This document shows positions 51,981 to 60,681 of a stretch of DNA of 64,000 bases, one piece after another (position 1 is the stretch's first letter; each line of letters starts with the position of its first letter). The DNA is taken from NCBI RefSeq assembly GCF_001613425.1, contig NZ_BDCI01000004.1, positions 1 through 64,000 on the forward strand, in the 5' to 3' direction. Source of the DNA: Nocardia vulneris. Its GTDB lineage: Bacteria; Actinomycetota; Actinomycetes; Mycobacteriales; Mycobacteriaceae. The notes under the pieces are model-generated. The model was given only the letters and a program-made list of their open reading frames with translations, made no database searches and was not told the origin of the DNA. Made by a program: the position numbers and the translations under genes.

Positions 51981-54932
51981 TCACCTCCTCACGAACGTGT
52001 TGGCCTGTGAACTACGGCGCCGGATCTCTTCCTGGATCGCCTTGGTCGTCCAGTCGAAGACGGCCTGCCCGATCGCCTGGATCGCGCCGCCACTGCGGCG
52101 CGCACCGAGGTCGGACAGGAACTGGTCGATGTTGGCGTTGACGAAGTCCGTGCCTGCCTGACTCATTCGGCCCGCGGCGTCGACCTGCTCGAGGGTCTGC
52201 ACCCCCGGCGCCGAGGACGGCGGCGCTGATGACTGAGGCGCGAACGACTCCGCCGGCGCGGGCGTCACCGGGTTCGCACCCCCGCCGCCGCTGCCGACGA
52301 CCCACACCGGCACGACGCCAGCGGGTACCGCCACACCCCCGTAGGTGCCGCCGCTGGACGGCGCCGCGCTACCTCCGAGGCCGCCCGTACCTGCACCGGA
52401 TCCGGGACTTCCCGCCCTGCTGCCCTGCGGGGTGTTGAACCCAGGTGCGCCGGACTGCCTGCTTGGGTCGTCAGTTTCTGGTGGAGACCACAGCTCGCGC
52501 GGCAGGTGCCAGACCTTCGGGAACGCGGCCGCCCCGTCCGCGCTGCCGCCGAACTGGATGCCGTTGGATCCGTCGGATTCGACGTTGGTTCCGAGCAGTG
52601 TGCCGGCCATGTGGCCGTTGGTGCCGACGCCGCCGTTGGTGCCAATACTGAACCCGCCGGGGTCCATGCCCGGTTTGAAACCCAGGGCTGCGAAGTCCGA
52701 TGCGGTGGTGAATCGCACAGACTGGCCCGTGAGCTGGTTGTAGATCCCCGAGAGGTAGCCCGAGCAGTCCAGCCCTCCATAGACGTACGGTTCGCCGTCG
52801 TGCGAACGGGCATAGTCCAGCGCGCGTTTGGATGCCAGGCCGCCGCCAGCGAACCCGGGGACCATCCCGTGCAACAACTCGGGCGGAGGCACCCAGCCGC
52901 TGTTGATGGCGTCGAGGAACGGAATGGTTGCTGGGTTCGCGGCTTGGGCACGGGTGATGTACGCCAAATGCTCCCGGTTGGAGATGGCAATGATATTCGC
53001 GTCGTCGGTAGGGCCGCCGCGCCCATAGAACAGGCCACCGGCGGCGTACCGGCCACGGGGGGTGTTGCCGACGGTGACCTGGTTGGTTTGCTGCGCGGGG
53101 TCGTTCGTGGTGTTGCCGTAGATGTCTACGAAACGGACCGTTACCTTCTGCTCGAGCGGGCGTCCGGTATTGGCGACGATCCAGGCGTCGAGTTTTGCTT
53201 GAGCGTCTGCTGTCGCGGCGTTGACGACCACATCCTTGGTGCCAGGGATTTGGGTGACCTTGAGTCCCAGCGCCTCCAGACGGGCCGTTACCTCAGGGGT
53301 GTTCTCTTTGACGATGATGTCGTGGCCGTCAGGAAGCGCCGTGACCTGATCGCCGAGTGCCCTGAATACCTCCTGGGCGGCAACCGCCTGCTCGATATTG
53401 GAGGCGACCGAATCTCGCATTCGGTCCAGGCCGGGGCGGGTGGTGTTGTCGATCCCGTCTGCAAGGCCGATCGCGGCGTCGGCCGCTCCGTCCATCGTCG
53501 ATTCGAGGTTTTGAAGCGTGTGGCCAAGATCTTCGAGGCCCTCGTTGCGGGTGAGCTTGCCGATGACCTCGGCGACTTTCCCGACAGGGTCGAGTAGGTG
53601 CTCGAGCAACGGTCCCACGCCCTCGGCGAGGGTCGCGAACGCGCGCAGGCTGATCGAACTGAATGACAGGAACGCGTCTGCCGTCGCGAACGCCCCGTCG
53701 GCGAGTTTCGCGAGGAAGGCCAGGATCTCCGGCTGGTGCTGGGTAACCCAGTCCGCAACTTTGGCCAGCTCCGGGCCAAACGCCTTCGCGAGCGCGGAAC
53801 CGATCGCGTCGGTGCTTATTTGGATGGATCGCTTCGCGGATTCGATCGACGACGCAGCGTTGCCGCCCATGGTGTTCAGTGCGGATTGAGCGGCACCTTC
53901 CACCTTGCCCAGCGACGCAGCGGCGTCATCAAGGTTGAACTGGTTCAGCGCGTCGCCGAGGTCCTCGAACTGGGTTCCGAACAGCGCGAGAGCGATCGAA
54001 TTCTTCTCGACCGGGTCTTCGATCTTGTTGATCTCGCCGAGGAGATCTCCGACTGCCGCGCGCGCGGTGGCGCCGCCGGTCGCGAATCGTTTCGTCAGGT
54101 CGTCGGCGTTGAAGCCGAGGGTTTGGAACGCCTCGACCGTGGATTTCGAACCGTCCACGACGCGGATGCTGAACTCCTTGATCGCGTCCGCAGCAACGTC
54201 GGTGTCGCGAGCGCCGGCGAGAACCGCCTGGTTGATCAGGCCGATCGCCTCGGGACCGCTTAGGCCCAGTTTGCGGAACTGCGTACCGTATTCGGTGATG
54301 GTGTCGAGGAAGTCCTCGCTGACGTTCAGGCCGTTCTGTTCGGCCGCGGCGAACAGGTCGAAAGCCTCGGTGGCCGACCCGGCGATGCCGGTCTTGATCG
54401 CTTGGCCTGCGGCGCGGGCGACCGCGGGGATCTCCTCGCCCATCAGGTCCGAGATGCCGCTCAGCTGCGAAATGACCGCTTGGGTCTCCTGCGCGGTGGC
54501 CGAGGAGTCCAGCAACCCACTGTTGATCGCGCGGCGAGCGGCATCGATGTTCTCTTCGACGCTGTTACCGAAGTTCGCGGCGTAAGCGCGCCCGGCCGCA
54601 GTGCCGATCTTGGCCATGGTCGCGTCGTCGATGCCCAACCGTGCTTGGGTGAGATCCAGGGCCTTTTCGCGCCGCAGGCCGTCGCTTAGCGCTTTGACGA
54701 ACAGTCCGCCAGCGCTGACGCCTGCCACTGCCATGGCCGTGCCGAGTACCGCGCCGAACGCACCCGCCTTGCCCTGTAGGCCCTCTAGGATCCCCCCGCC
54801 GGCGGCCTCGCCGCCGGCGCGGCCCGCGCGCTCGCCCGCCCGGCCGAACGCCTGGTCCAGTTGGCGTGGGATCCCCGCCGTTTCGGCGCTGACGGTGACG
54901 TACCCGTGGGCTAACTGCACGCCACCGGCCAT
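51981..54932 (-). CDS. Tape measure protein with NlpC/P60-like domain
   Basis: This 983-residue protein is rich in alpha-helix and Ala/Gly (GGVQLAHGYVTVSAETAGIPRQLDQAF and hydrophobic AVLGTAMAVAGVSAGGLFV). The length sets tail length. A Cys/His peptidase-like segment is embedded near the C-terminus: YVYGGLDCSGYLSGIY with Cys723 and a GHMAG His near 775, as in NlpC/P60 or CHAP folds. It may loosen peptidoglycan during DNA entry. The C-terminal 150 residues are Pro/Gly/Ser-rich. Confidence 0.88.
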   Translation of the reverse strand: MAGGVQLAHGYVTVSAETAGIPRQLDQAFGRAGERAGRAGGEAAGGGILEGLQGKAGAFGAVLGTAMAVAGVSAGGLFVKALSDGLRREKALDLTQARLGIDDATMAKIGTAAGRAYAANFGNSVEENIDAARRAINSGLLDSSATAQETQAVISQLSGISDLMGEEIPAVARAAGQAIKTGIAGSATEAFDLFAAAEQNGLNVSEDFLDTITEYGTQFRKLGLSGPEAIGLINQAVLAGARDTDVAADAIKEFSIRVVDGSKSTVEAFQTLGFNADDLTKRFATGGATARAAVGDLLGEINKIEDPVEKNSIALALFGTQFEDLGDALNQFNLDDAAASLGKVEGAAQSALNTMGGNAASSIESAKRSIQISTDAIGSALAKAFGPELAKVADWVTQHQPEILAFLAKLADGAFATADAFLSFSSISLRAFATLAEGVGPLLEHLLDPVGKVAEVIGKLTRNEGLEDLGHTLQNLESTMDGAADAAIGLADGIDNTTRPGLDRMRDSVASNIEQAVAAQEVFRALGDQVTALPDGHDIIVKENTPEVTARLEALGLKVTQIPGTKDVVVNAATADAQAKLDAWIVANTGRPLEQKVTVRFVDIYGNTTNDPAQQTNQVTVGNTPRGRYAAGGLFYGRGGPTDDANIIAISNREHLAYITRAQAANPATIPFLDAINSGWVPPPELLHGMVPGFAGGGLASKRALDYARSHDGEPYVYGGLDCSGYLSGIYNQLTGQSVRFTTASDFAALGFKPGMDPGGFSIGTNGGVGTNGHMAGTLLGTNVESDGSNGIQFGGSADGAAAFPKVWHLPRELWSPPETDDPSRQSGAPGFNTPQGSRAGSPGSGAGTGGLGGSAAPSSGGTYGGVAVPAGVVPVWVVGSGGGGANPVTPAPAESFAPQSSAPPSSAPGVQTLEQVDAAGRMSQAGTDFVNANIDQFLSDLGARRSGGAIQAIGQAVFDWTTKAIQEEIRRRSSQANTFVRR

Positions 54933-54945
54933 GTGATCACCTCAC

Positions 54946-55508
54946 TCACTGGTCCCAGCCGAGCCAGGCATCCATCTCGTCGATTGGGAGCGGATCTGAT
55001 CCGATGGCGCGAAGGTCTTCAGGTATCGAGTCCGCGGCCATTCGCTCTCGCCGGACTCGCACGACGGCCGAGGGGTCGTGCAGGTGCTTGAGCCAGCATT
55101 TGAACTCGAACCACGACAGGCGGTCTCCCAGGTCGTAGAGATGTAGGCCGCGGTCGAGCAGGTCGGCGACGATCGCCTCCTCGTGTCCGTTTATGAACTC
55201 TCGGAGGCCGAGGATTCCCCCGTGCTCACCTTCGAGGACGCACCCCAAGCCGCGTAGAGGTCGGTGATCTGGTCGCGCGAGAGACGTGCCTCGTGCAGTT
55301 TCTTGCCCAGGTCGGGGTCGAAGCTGGCGATGAATCCGATGACGAACCGGTACATCGACAGGCCTTTGCCGTTGACCTCTTCGAGGTAGTCCTCTGCTTC
55401 GGCGGGAATGAATTCCAGCTTCGGCACGGAGACGGTCTCGTCTCCGAGTTTGAACTCGAACCGGTTCTTCTTCAGTCGAGCACCGGCTGCGGGGATTTCG
55501 AACACCAT
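54946..55508 (-). CDS. Tail assembly chaperone GT, made by -1 frameshift
   Basis: The frame that starts at ATG 55508 can shift at 55215-55221 into the -1 frame and continue to 54946. After the slip the product reads GGILGLREFINGHEEAI and ends PIDEMDAWLGWDQ. GT/G pairs just upstream of the tape measure gene are nearly universal in siphophages. The shift itself is inferred from the slippery site and layout. Confidence 0.8.
55191..55508 (-). CDS. Tail assembly chaperone G
   Basis: This 105-residue protein MVFEIPAAGARLKKNRFEFKL...ends SSASESS in the unshifted frame. It is the short product of the frameshift pair and has the usual position between the tail tube and tape measure genes. ATG 55508 follows AAGGAAAGGG. 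Confidence 0.82.
   Translation of the reverse strand: MVFEIPAAGARLKKNRFEFKLGDETVSVPKLEFIPAEAEDYLEEVNGKGLSMYRFVIGFIASFDPDLGKKLHEARLSRDQITDLYAAWGASSKVSTGESSASESS
55215..55221 (-). promoter_or_regulatory. Slippery heptamer GGGGGAA for -1 frameshifting
   Basis: On the minus strand the heptamer is read G-GGG-GAA in the G frame and slips to GGG-GGA, which joins G to T. It lies 22 bases before the G stop. GGGGGAA and GGGGAAA are common slip sites in actinophage tail chaperones. Confidence 0.75.
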
Positions 55509-55595
55509 TGGCTCGCAGGCCCTTTCCTTGTCGCAGGCCCGAGGGCCCGGTGGCGCGGCGGGCCTGCGAGGTAGACCGCGCCACCGGGGTTTTCG

Positions 55596-56405
55596 TTACG
55601 CGTAGGTGACCGAGAGGCCGGCGCTGGGACCGGTCGCGTTGGTCACGACGACGTTGTAGGAGCCCGCGCTCTTCGCGGGGGTGATGATCGCCAGCGTCTG
55701 GTCGTTGTAGATCTGGAAGTCGCCCACCGCGGTGCCACCAACCGTGGCCGCAGTCGTTCCGACGAAGCCGGTGCCGGTGAGGATCAACAGCTCACCGCCT
55801 GCGGTGGCGAGGTTGCCCACGGGTTCGCGCGAGGTGATGGTCGGAGCCGCCGCCGCCGCGCCGTTGTCGTAGTAGCGGTAGACCTTGACGCCGTTCTCGT
55901 CCTTGTAGCATTCGAGGGTCACGTCGAAAGCCATCAAACCGTTGCGCACGATCGGGTCTTCAGCGACGCCGGTGATCTGGCCGAGGGGAACAGCGAATCG
56001 GGCGCGTTTGCTGCCGTCCTTGATATCGAAGACCCAGGGGTGGATTTCGAGGGGTTCGCCGGTTTCCTCGACGGTGGTCAGCGACCCAACGGTCGTTACG
56101 TTGTCCTCGTGGAAGACCTCCGACAGGACGTCAGGGTCGTAGACGGCGTACAGCTTGAACTGGAACTGGGCGGAGTGGTTCTCTTGCGGGCTGGCGATGA
56201 GGTCGCCTGCCCAGTCGTAGATAGGTGTCGAGCTGCGTTCACCGGACGGGCGCAGGCCATCGTCTGCGACGTAGCCGAGCTTGGTGTAGCTCGCGGTTGA
56301 TCCCGTGACGCCGGTGGGGAGCGCGGTCCCTGCGGCGGCGACCAGGACACCGCCGGTGGCCAGCGGTGCGCCTACGCCGATTCTGGCAACGGAGTTTCCG
56401 GCCAT
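55596..56405 (-). CDS. Major tail protein with C-terminal IPT/TIG domain
   Basis: This 269-residue tail tube protein has a central domain (SAQFQFKLYAVYDPDVLSEVFHEDNVT, GEPLEIHPWVFDIKDGSKRARFAVPLGQI) and a C-terminal 85-residue IPT/TIG Ig-like domain (APTITSREPVGNLATAGGELLILTGTGF). Such surface Ig domains may adhere to cells. The 34-bp leader at 56411 sits directly before its ATG. Confidence 0.85.
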   Translation of the reverse strand: MAGNSVARIGVGAPLATGGVLVAAAGTALPTGVTGSTASYTKLGYVADDGLRPSGERSSTPIYDWAGDLIASPQENHSAQFQFKLYAVYDPDVLSEVFHEDNVTTVGSLTTVEETGEPLEIHPWVFDIKDGSKRARFAVPLGQITGVAEDPIVRNGLMAFDVTLECYKDENGVKVYRYYDNGAAAAAPTITSREPVGNLATAGGELLILTGTGFVGTTAATVGGTAVGDFQIYNDQTLAIITPAKSAGSYNVVVTNATGPSAGLSVTYA

Positions 56406-56410
56406 TGTTG

Positions 56411-56444
56411 TTGTGTCCCTTCAGGATTCGCAGGCCCTGAATGG
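56411..56444 (-). repeat. 34-bp identical leader repeat, copy B
   Basis: This is identical over 34 bp to 43890-43923 and lies 6 bases from the major tail protein start, including its AAGGGA ribosome binding site and the TTCAGG/CCTGAA arms. Confidence 0.85.
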
Positions 56445-56476
56445 ATAACTTGCTGACCCTCCGTTGCCGGGGGAGT

Positions 56477-56875
56477 TCAGATCAGTACGCCGCCGATGAG
56501 CAGGTCGAGCGTGAATTGGTATCGGGGGCCGACGTCATCGGGGAAGTTCGCCGGTCCCGACACGGTGACGACATGGGCGACCCACGCTGGTCCCGCCGAT
56601 TCGCCTTCGGCGGCACGCATAAGCGCGTACGAGAGCCTGGCCAGACTCGCGCAGGCCGGTTCGTCCGCCGCCCAGCACTCGAAGATCAAGCGTGAGTAGA
56701 AATGACCTCGCGTCTGCTCAAGTGTGTCGGCAAGAGAGACGCGGACCATGCGCTCCGGGCGGACCGGTGGCACCTTGGTGGCGACTTTCGCCGTCTCGCT
56801 GCGCACAGCGAAGGCGGCTTTCAGGTAGGCGACCGCGGCGGCCTCGGCGTCAGCAGGTGCGACGACCTCACCCAT
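56477..56875 (-). CDS. Tail terminator-like protein
   Basis: This 132-residue protein (MGEVVAPADAEAAAVAYLKAAF...DVGPRYQFTLDLLIGG) occupies the usual position of the tail terminator, just upstream of the tail tube gene. ATG 56875 overlaps the previous gene by 8 bp; a GTG at 56884 is possible. Confidence 0.7.
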   Translation of the reverse strand: MGEVVAPADAEAAAVAYLKAAFAVRSETAKVATKVPPVRPERMVRVSLADTLEQTRGHFYSRLIFECWAADEPACASLARLSYALMRAAEGESAGPAWVAHVVTVSGPANFPDDVGPRYQFTLDLLIGGVLI

Positions 56876-57137
56876 TTGCGGCACCGAACGCCCGCACGAG
56901 CGTGTTGTCTTGCGCGTTCTGTCTCATCGCCACTGCGGTAGCCGCGAAAACAGACACCTGCCACCGGCCTTGGGGGCTCTTAGCTCCCTGACGAGACGAC
57001 ATCATGTATCCCGCAGCTTCGCCGCCCGCAGCCCCCAGAATTGCGCGACCGCGCCGCTCGAGGTCCTGCCGGACGCCGGGTTCGCTGCGGATCTTGTAGA
57101 GGGCGTCCCGTTTCATGACCAGGCGGAAGTTAGCCAT
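56868..57137 (-). CDS. HK97 gp10-like connector/tail completion protein
   Basis: This 89-residue protein starting MANFRLVMKRDALYKIRSEPGVRQDLERRG has the size and position of gp10-type neck or tail completion proteins. Confidence 0.68.
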   Translation of the reverse strand: MANFRLVMKRDALYKIRSEPGVRQDLERRGRAILGAAGGEAAGYMMSSRQGAKSPQGRWQVSVFAATAVAMRQNAQDNTLVRAFGAANG

Positions 57138-57333
57138 CGCTGATCACCTCGCTCGGTTTGATGACCTGCACCTCCGCGCAGGCGATCGTGATCGTGACCC
57201 CCGGATAGACACGTCCATCCGGGGCTTCGGCGATCGTCGGCTCCACCCCCGCGTACGAGAACGGGAACGGCTCACCATCGAAGAACATCTCGTTGGTGTC
57301 GAGGTCGATCAGGACCCGCGGTAGCCCGCTCAT
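57130..57333 (-). CDS. Small head-tail region protein (67 aa)
   Basis: This beta-rich 67-residue protein (LPRVLIDLDTNEMFFDGEPFPFSYAGV) is conserved in position in actinophages between connector genes. It overlaps its neighbours by 8 and 4 bp. Function unknown. Confidence 0.68.
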   Translation of the reverse strand: MSGLPRVLIDLDTNEMFFDGEPFPFSYAGVEPTIAEAPDGRVYPGVTITIACAEVQVIKPSEVISDG

Positions 57334-57665
57334 CCGTCCACCCGTTGCAGGTTCACCGGTTTACGGCCGGGCTTCCACCACGGGCCGTGATCGTAGTCCT
57401 CGGGGAAACCGATCACATCGAACTCCTCGCCGTCGATAACGAGCAGATCGTGAGGCCCGATCTGCTCGTCCGAATCGACGACAGCGACCATGTCGACAAC
57501 GACACGGTCGTGTCCTGCCACGGCTGGTTCGGTGGACGAGGGCGAGTAGTAGAACGCCTGGATGTCCACCGCCGCGGCGTGGGAGCCGATCTCGTTGCCG
57601 TGCGCGTCCTCCCCCGACCCGGAGTACGCGCGATGACCAATCGTGAACGGCAACGGGATCGTCAT
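57330..57665 (-). CDS. Head-tail stopper-like connector protein
   Basis: This 111-residue protein beginning MTIPLPFTIGHRAYSGSGEDAHGNE ends with a beta motif DLLVIDGEEFDVIGFPEDYDHGPW typical of gp16/stopper-like proteins. ATGA overlap links it to the upstream adaptor gene. Confidence 0.72.
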   Translation of the reverse strand: MTIPLPFTIGHRAYSGSGEDAHGNEIGSHAAAVDIQAFYYSPSSTEPAVAGHDRVVVDMVAVVDSDEQIGPHDLLVIDGEEFDVIGFPEDYDHGPWWKPGRKPVNLQRVDG

Positions 57666-58048
57666 GACATCGGCACGTTGAACGCCGCCGAAGACCCCGC
57701 ACACAGGGTCCGCAACAGTGAACGGTCGGTCTTGTTGATCCACGGCCCGCCCTGCGAGGAGCTCGCCGAGTAGCTACGGCTCATCGAGAACGGGCCCGCG
57801 GTGACGCTGGAGGAGTCCACACCAGGCTGCTGCTGGTCGGTTACCTGCAGCACTCGGGCCGCCATTCGCGACACCACCAACGTCACATTCGACGGAGTGG
57901 GATCGGCGATGGTGCAGCCACCCTCGTGGAACCAGGCTTCGACCAGCGCCGAGGCTTCATCGAGGAGCCCCGGCAACCGGCCTTCTTCCTCAGTCGTCAG
58001 ACTTCGACCGAGACGCGCTTCGACGTCGGCCTGTGCTGCCAGTGCCAC
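57662..58048 (-). CDS. Head-tail adaptor (Gp19/Gp15-like)
   Basis: This 128-residue protein beginning VALAAQADVEARLGRSLTTEEEGRLPGLLDEASALVEAWF is a helix-rich adaptor pattern. GTG at 58048 follows GGAG; it overlaps the upstream gene by 59 bp, which is longer than usual, but homology-like residues start here. Confidence 0.72.
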   Translation of the reverse strand: MALAAQADVEARLGRSLTTEEEGRLPGLLDEASALVEAWFHEGGCTIADPTPSNVTLVVSRMAARVLQVTDQQQPGVDSSSVTAGPFSMSRSYSASSSQGGPWINKTDRSLLRTLCAGSSAAFNVPMS

Positions 58049-58208
58049 CAGTCGACTCCTTCTCAGCGCCCTCGTCCGGATCCTCGGCCCACGCCTTGGG
58101 GTTGGTGATCGCCTGGGCCGCCCAGTCCGGCACCTCATCGTTTGGTCCGAACCACACCGACCCTTCAGGGCCGTCCACGTTCACATATCGCGTCAGTTTC
58201 TTGGTCAT
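57990..58208 (-). CDS. Small phage protein after capsid gene (72 aa)
   Basis: This 72-residue protein MTKKLTRYVNVDGPEGSVWFGPNDEVPDWAAQAI resembles the small proteins that often follow actinophage capsid genes. It has a Ser/Arg-rich tail. Its ATG overlaps the capsid stop. Confidence 0.72.
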   Translation of the reverse strand: MTKKLTRYVNVDGPEGSVWFGPNDEVPDWAAQAITNPKAWAEDPDEGAEKESTGGTGSTGRRRSASRSKSDD

Positions 58209-59248
58209 CACGCCGCCACATCCGCCACGAGGAGTTTCTTCGCGTCCGACAGGACCGGTTGCCCGACCGCATCGACATAGGTCGTCTGCCGGAACGGAGG
58301 ACCGTCCTTGATGACGACGCCGACGATGCCCGGCGCGTCGGAGAACGACAGGTCGGTCTTGCGGGAATCCAGCAGCTCGAGCGCGGTGGCGGTCAGGCCG
58401 TAGGCCATGAAACCCAGCTCGCCGAGGTTCTCCGGCAGGAAGATGACCTTGTCGTCCGCGATGACCCGGGTGTCGACGCCGTCGACGTTCAGCTGCGTGT
58501 CGTACGGCGGACGCACGGTCGGCAGGGACTCGGACTCCAACAGGTCGTTGAGTTCGGTCACGGTGACGCGGGTGCGACCTTGGGTCGCGCCGTGCACTGC
58601 GTCGATGACCTCCTTGTTGCGCTGCATCAACCGCAGCACCCGCAGCGAGGTCAGCATCGACGCCGGCCGAGTGCCGTTGGTGGTGTTCCAGACATCCGAC
58701 CACGCCAGCAAATTCGTCAGGGGCGTGGCGTTGGTCAGATCGGTCCATGCCGTTCCTGGGGCGACCGCGTGGTTTGCGGGCATGCCGTAATCGGCGGTGG
58801 ACTCGAACCCGTCATCGTTGATCGACAGGATGCCGTCGGTCAGGACGTCGCCCCACGCCAGTTCGACACGGTTAAGAACCTCGCGGGTCAGGTTCTCGCC
58901 GTCGTTGTAGATGGCGTTCGCCAGGGCCTGCTTGAAGGTGCCGCCAGTGCGCGCGAACTCGAGCTGGAGTCGCTCGTACTCGCCGACGCCGATCGAGGAC
59001 GACAGCGGAGCGAGCGGGACGCGCTTCTCCGAGCCCACGTCGCGCTCGGAGACGTGGATGCGGCCATCGAAGCTGCGGTACTTCGCGGTGCGGTTCTTCT
59101 GCACGATCTCCGCGAAATCGATGGTGTTGGTGTCCTTGTACACCGTCGGGAACAGCGTCGACAGGGTGTTCACCGCGGGGGTGGGGACACGGCGGACGAA
59201 CGTGGTGAGTGCGTCGGGAACGACCGGCGCGTCGAAGAGAATGGTCAT
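58208..59248 (-). CDS. Major capsid protein
   Basis: This 346-residue protein has the HK97-fold gpE-type pattern (VNTLSTLFPTVYKDTNTIDFAEIVQKNRTAKYRSFDGR; FSDAPGIVGVVIKDGPPFRQTTYVDAVGQPVL at the end). No delta domain; a separate scaffold is present. The order scaffold, decoration, capsid fits. Confidence 0.88.
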   Translation of the reverse strand: MTILFDAPVVPDALTTFVRRVPTPAVNTLSTLFPTVYKDTNTIDFAEIVQKNRTAKYRSFDGRIHVSERDVGSEKRVPLAPLSSSIGVGEYERLQLEFARTGGTFKQALANAIYNDGENLTREVLNRVELAWGDVLTDGILSINDDGFESTADYGMPANHAVAPGTAWTDLTNATPLTNLLAWSDVWNTTNGTRPASMLTSLRVLRLMQRNKEVIDAVHGATQGRTRVTVTELNDLLESESLPTVRPPYDTQLNVDGVDTRVIADDKVIFLPENLGELGFMAYGLTATALELLDSRKTDLSFSDAPGIVGVVIKDGPPFRQTTYVDAVGQPVLSDAKKLLVADVAA

Positions 59249-59262
59249 TACTCCGGTCCTTC

Positions 59263-59979
59263 CTAGCTGTAGTGGATGAGCTTGAGGTCAGTTTTCGCGT
59301 TCGCGTCGAGCCCGTGGTTGGTGGGCAACTTCGCCTCACGTACGAACCCGTGCACGACCAGGGCGCCACCAACGGTGGTCAGACCGGTCACACTCAGAGA
59401 GCTGAACAGATGCCCCGCGGCGACCTCGCGGCCATCGCTGGCCGAGTTGTCGTAAGGGCCATACCGTCCGGTCGCGGTGACCTTGCCGAGCACCACTCCG
59501 GAGGGGATGAACCCGTTGGGGTAGTGCGAGGTCGTACCGCCAGTGGCGGTCGCGACGTTCACCGACGGCGACGAACCGCCCGTAAGGCTGGCGCCGGATG
59601 CCGTCATCTGAGCGACATTCTGGTCAGCCAGCGCGCCAGCGAAGGTGACGGTGTACGGCCCACCGGCACTGCCAGTGACGGTCACGTCACCGGTGCCGAT
59701 GTTCGACAGAGCCACCAGCGCGGACTGCACCGCAGATGCTGCGGCGTTGAACGCGATGCCCGCGGTGGTTTGGCCGCTGTAGGTGAGGGTGAATGTTCCG
59801 CCGGTTGGAGATCCGGTGATAGTGACCGTCTGAACTTCGTCGACGTTCAGCTCAGTGAACAGCGAAACATCCAGGGTGATGGAGGGGTTCGCGCCCGGAT
59901 CAATGCCATGGCTCGGCACGAGCCACGACCGGTTCTCAGCCTGGTATGAACCAGTCTGGGTGACCGCAATGGAGGTCAT
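59263..59979 (-). CDS. Head decoration protein with inserted beta domain
   Basis: This 238-residue protein has ends like gpD-type decoration proteins (PGANPSITLDVSLF and VTATGRYGPYDNSASDGREVAAGHLFSS). It carries an insert of about 95 residues (VQTVTITGSPTGGTFTLTYSGQ...GPYTVTFAGALADQNV) that resembles a repeat domain common in actinobacterial surface proteins. The insert would project from the capsid surface. Confidence 0.8.
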   Translation of the reverse strand: MTSIAVTQTGSYQAENRSWLVPSHGIDPGANPSITLDVSLFTELNVDEVQTVTITGSPTGGTFTLTYSGQTTAGIAFNAAASAVQSALVALSNIGTGDVTVTGSAGGPYTVTFAGALADQNVAQMTASGASLTGGSSPSVNVATATGGTTSHYPNGFIPSGVVLGKVTATGRYGPYDNSASDGREVAAGHLFSSLSVTGLTTVGGALVVHGFVREAKLPTNHGLDANAKTDLKLIHYS

Positions 59980-59998
59980 TGCAGTTCCTTTCGTGTCG

Positions 59999-60604
59999 TC
60001 ATGTCATCGCGCCGAATCGCCGGTCGGCTTCGGCTGACCCCTCGCTACGGCCGGACGTGCGCGTCGATGACGCGGTGCCCTGCTGTGGGTTGGGTTTCGG
60101 TCCCGATGGAGTGACCGCTGCATCCTGGATCGCTTTCAGCTCCAGCACGTCGGCGCGGATCTCTTCCTCGGTGGCACCCGTGACACGCTTGACCAGCTTT
60201 GCGTCGGTCAAGCCCTCGTCGGATGCAATGGTGCGGCGCAGCAAGCCCAACTCTGCTTCTGCTGCCCTGGTTTCCGCCTCAGCCAGCTTGGTAGTCAGCT
60301 GCTCGGCCCGGCCGGTAGCTTTCTCCAGTTCGGACTTCTGCCCGTCCTCGAGTTGGGCCAGCTTCTCGGCGGCCGCCTTGTAGGCGTCGTAGTCCTTGTA
60401 CTTGTCGGCGGCCCGAGCCAGACGGTCCCGAACGATGCGATCGACATCGTCTTGGCTGAACGATGCTGGTTTGTCGTCGGGGTTATCAGCTGGCGGTTTT
60501 TCGTCGCCGGATCCTCCCAGCACTGGCCAAATGGGCCCGCGCCGTCCGATGCCGATCGCCTGCAGACCAGTGGTCGGGTGGACAGGCAGTATCGTTGTGT
60601 TCAT
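59999..60604 (-). CDS. Scaffolding protein
   Basis: This 201-residue protein with a long charged coiled coil (YKAAAEKLAQLEDGQKSELEKATGRAEQLTTKLAEAETRAAEAELGLL) is the layout of phage scaffold proteins that leave the procapsid on maturation. ATG 60604 follows GGAGAAACG. It lies between MuF-like and decoration genes. Confidence 0.85.
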   Translation of the reverse strand: MNTTILPVHPTTGLQAIGIGRRGPIWPVLGGSGDEKPPADNPDDKPASFSQDDVDRIVRDRLARAADKYKDYDAYKAAAEKLAQLEDGQKSELEKATGRAEQLTTKLAEAETRAAEAELGLLRRTIASDEGLTDAKLVKRVTGATEEEIRADVLELKAIQDAAVTPSGPKPNPQQGTASSTRTSGRSEGSAEADRRFGAMT

Positions 60605-60681
60605 GCGTTTCTCCCGTGAGCCCGTCGGCATGCCATCCGTTTGAGCGCTGGATGTAGGCGCGTATCCCCTTGTTGGGGAAG

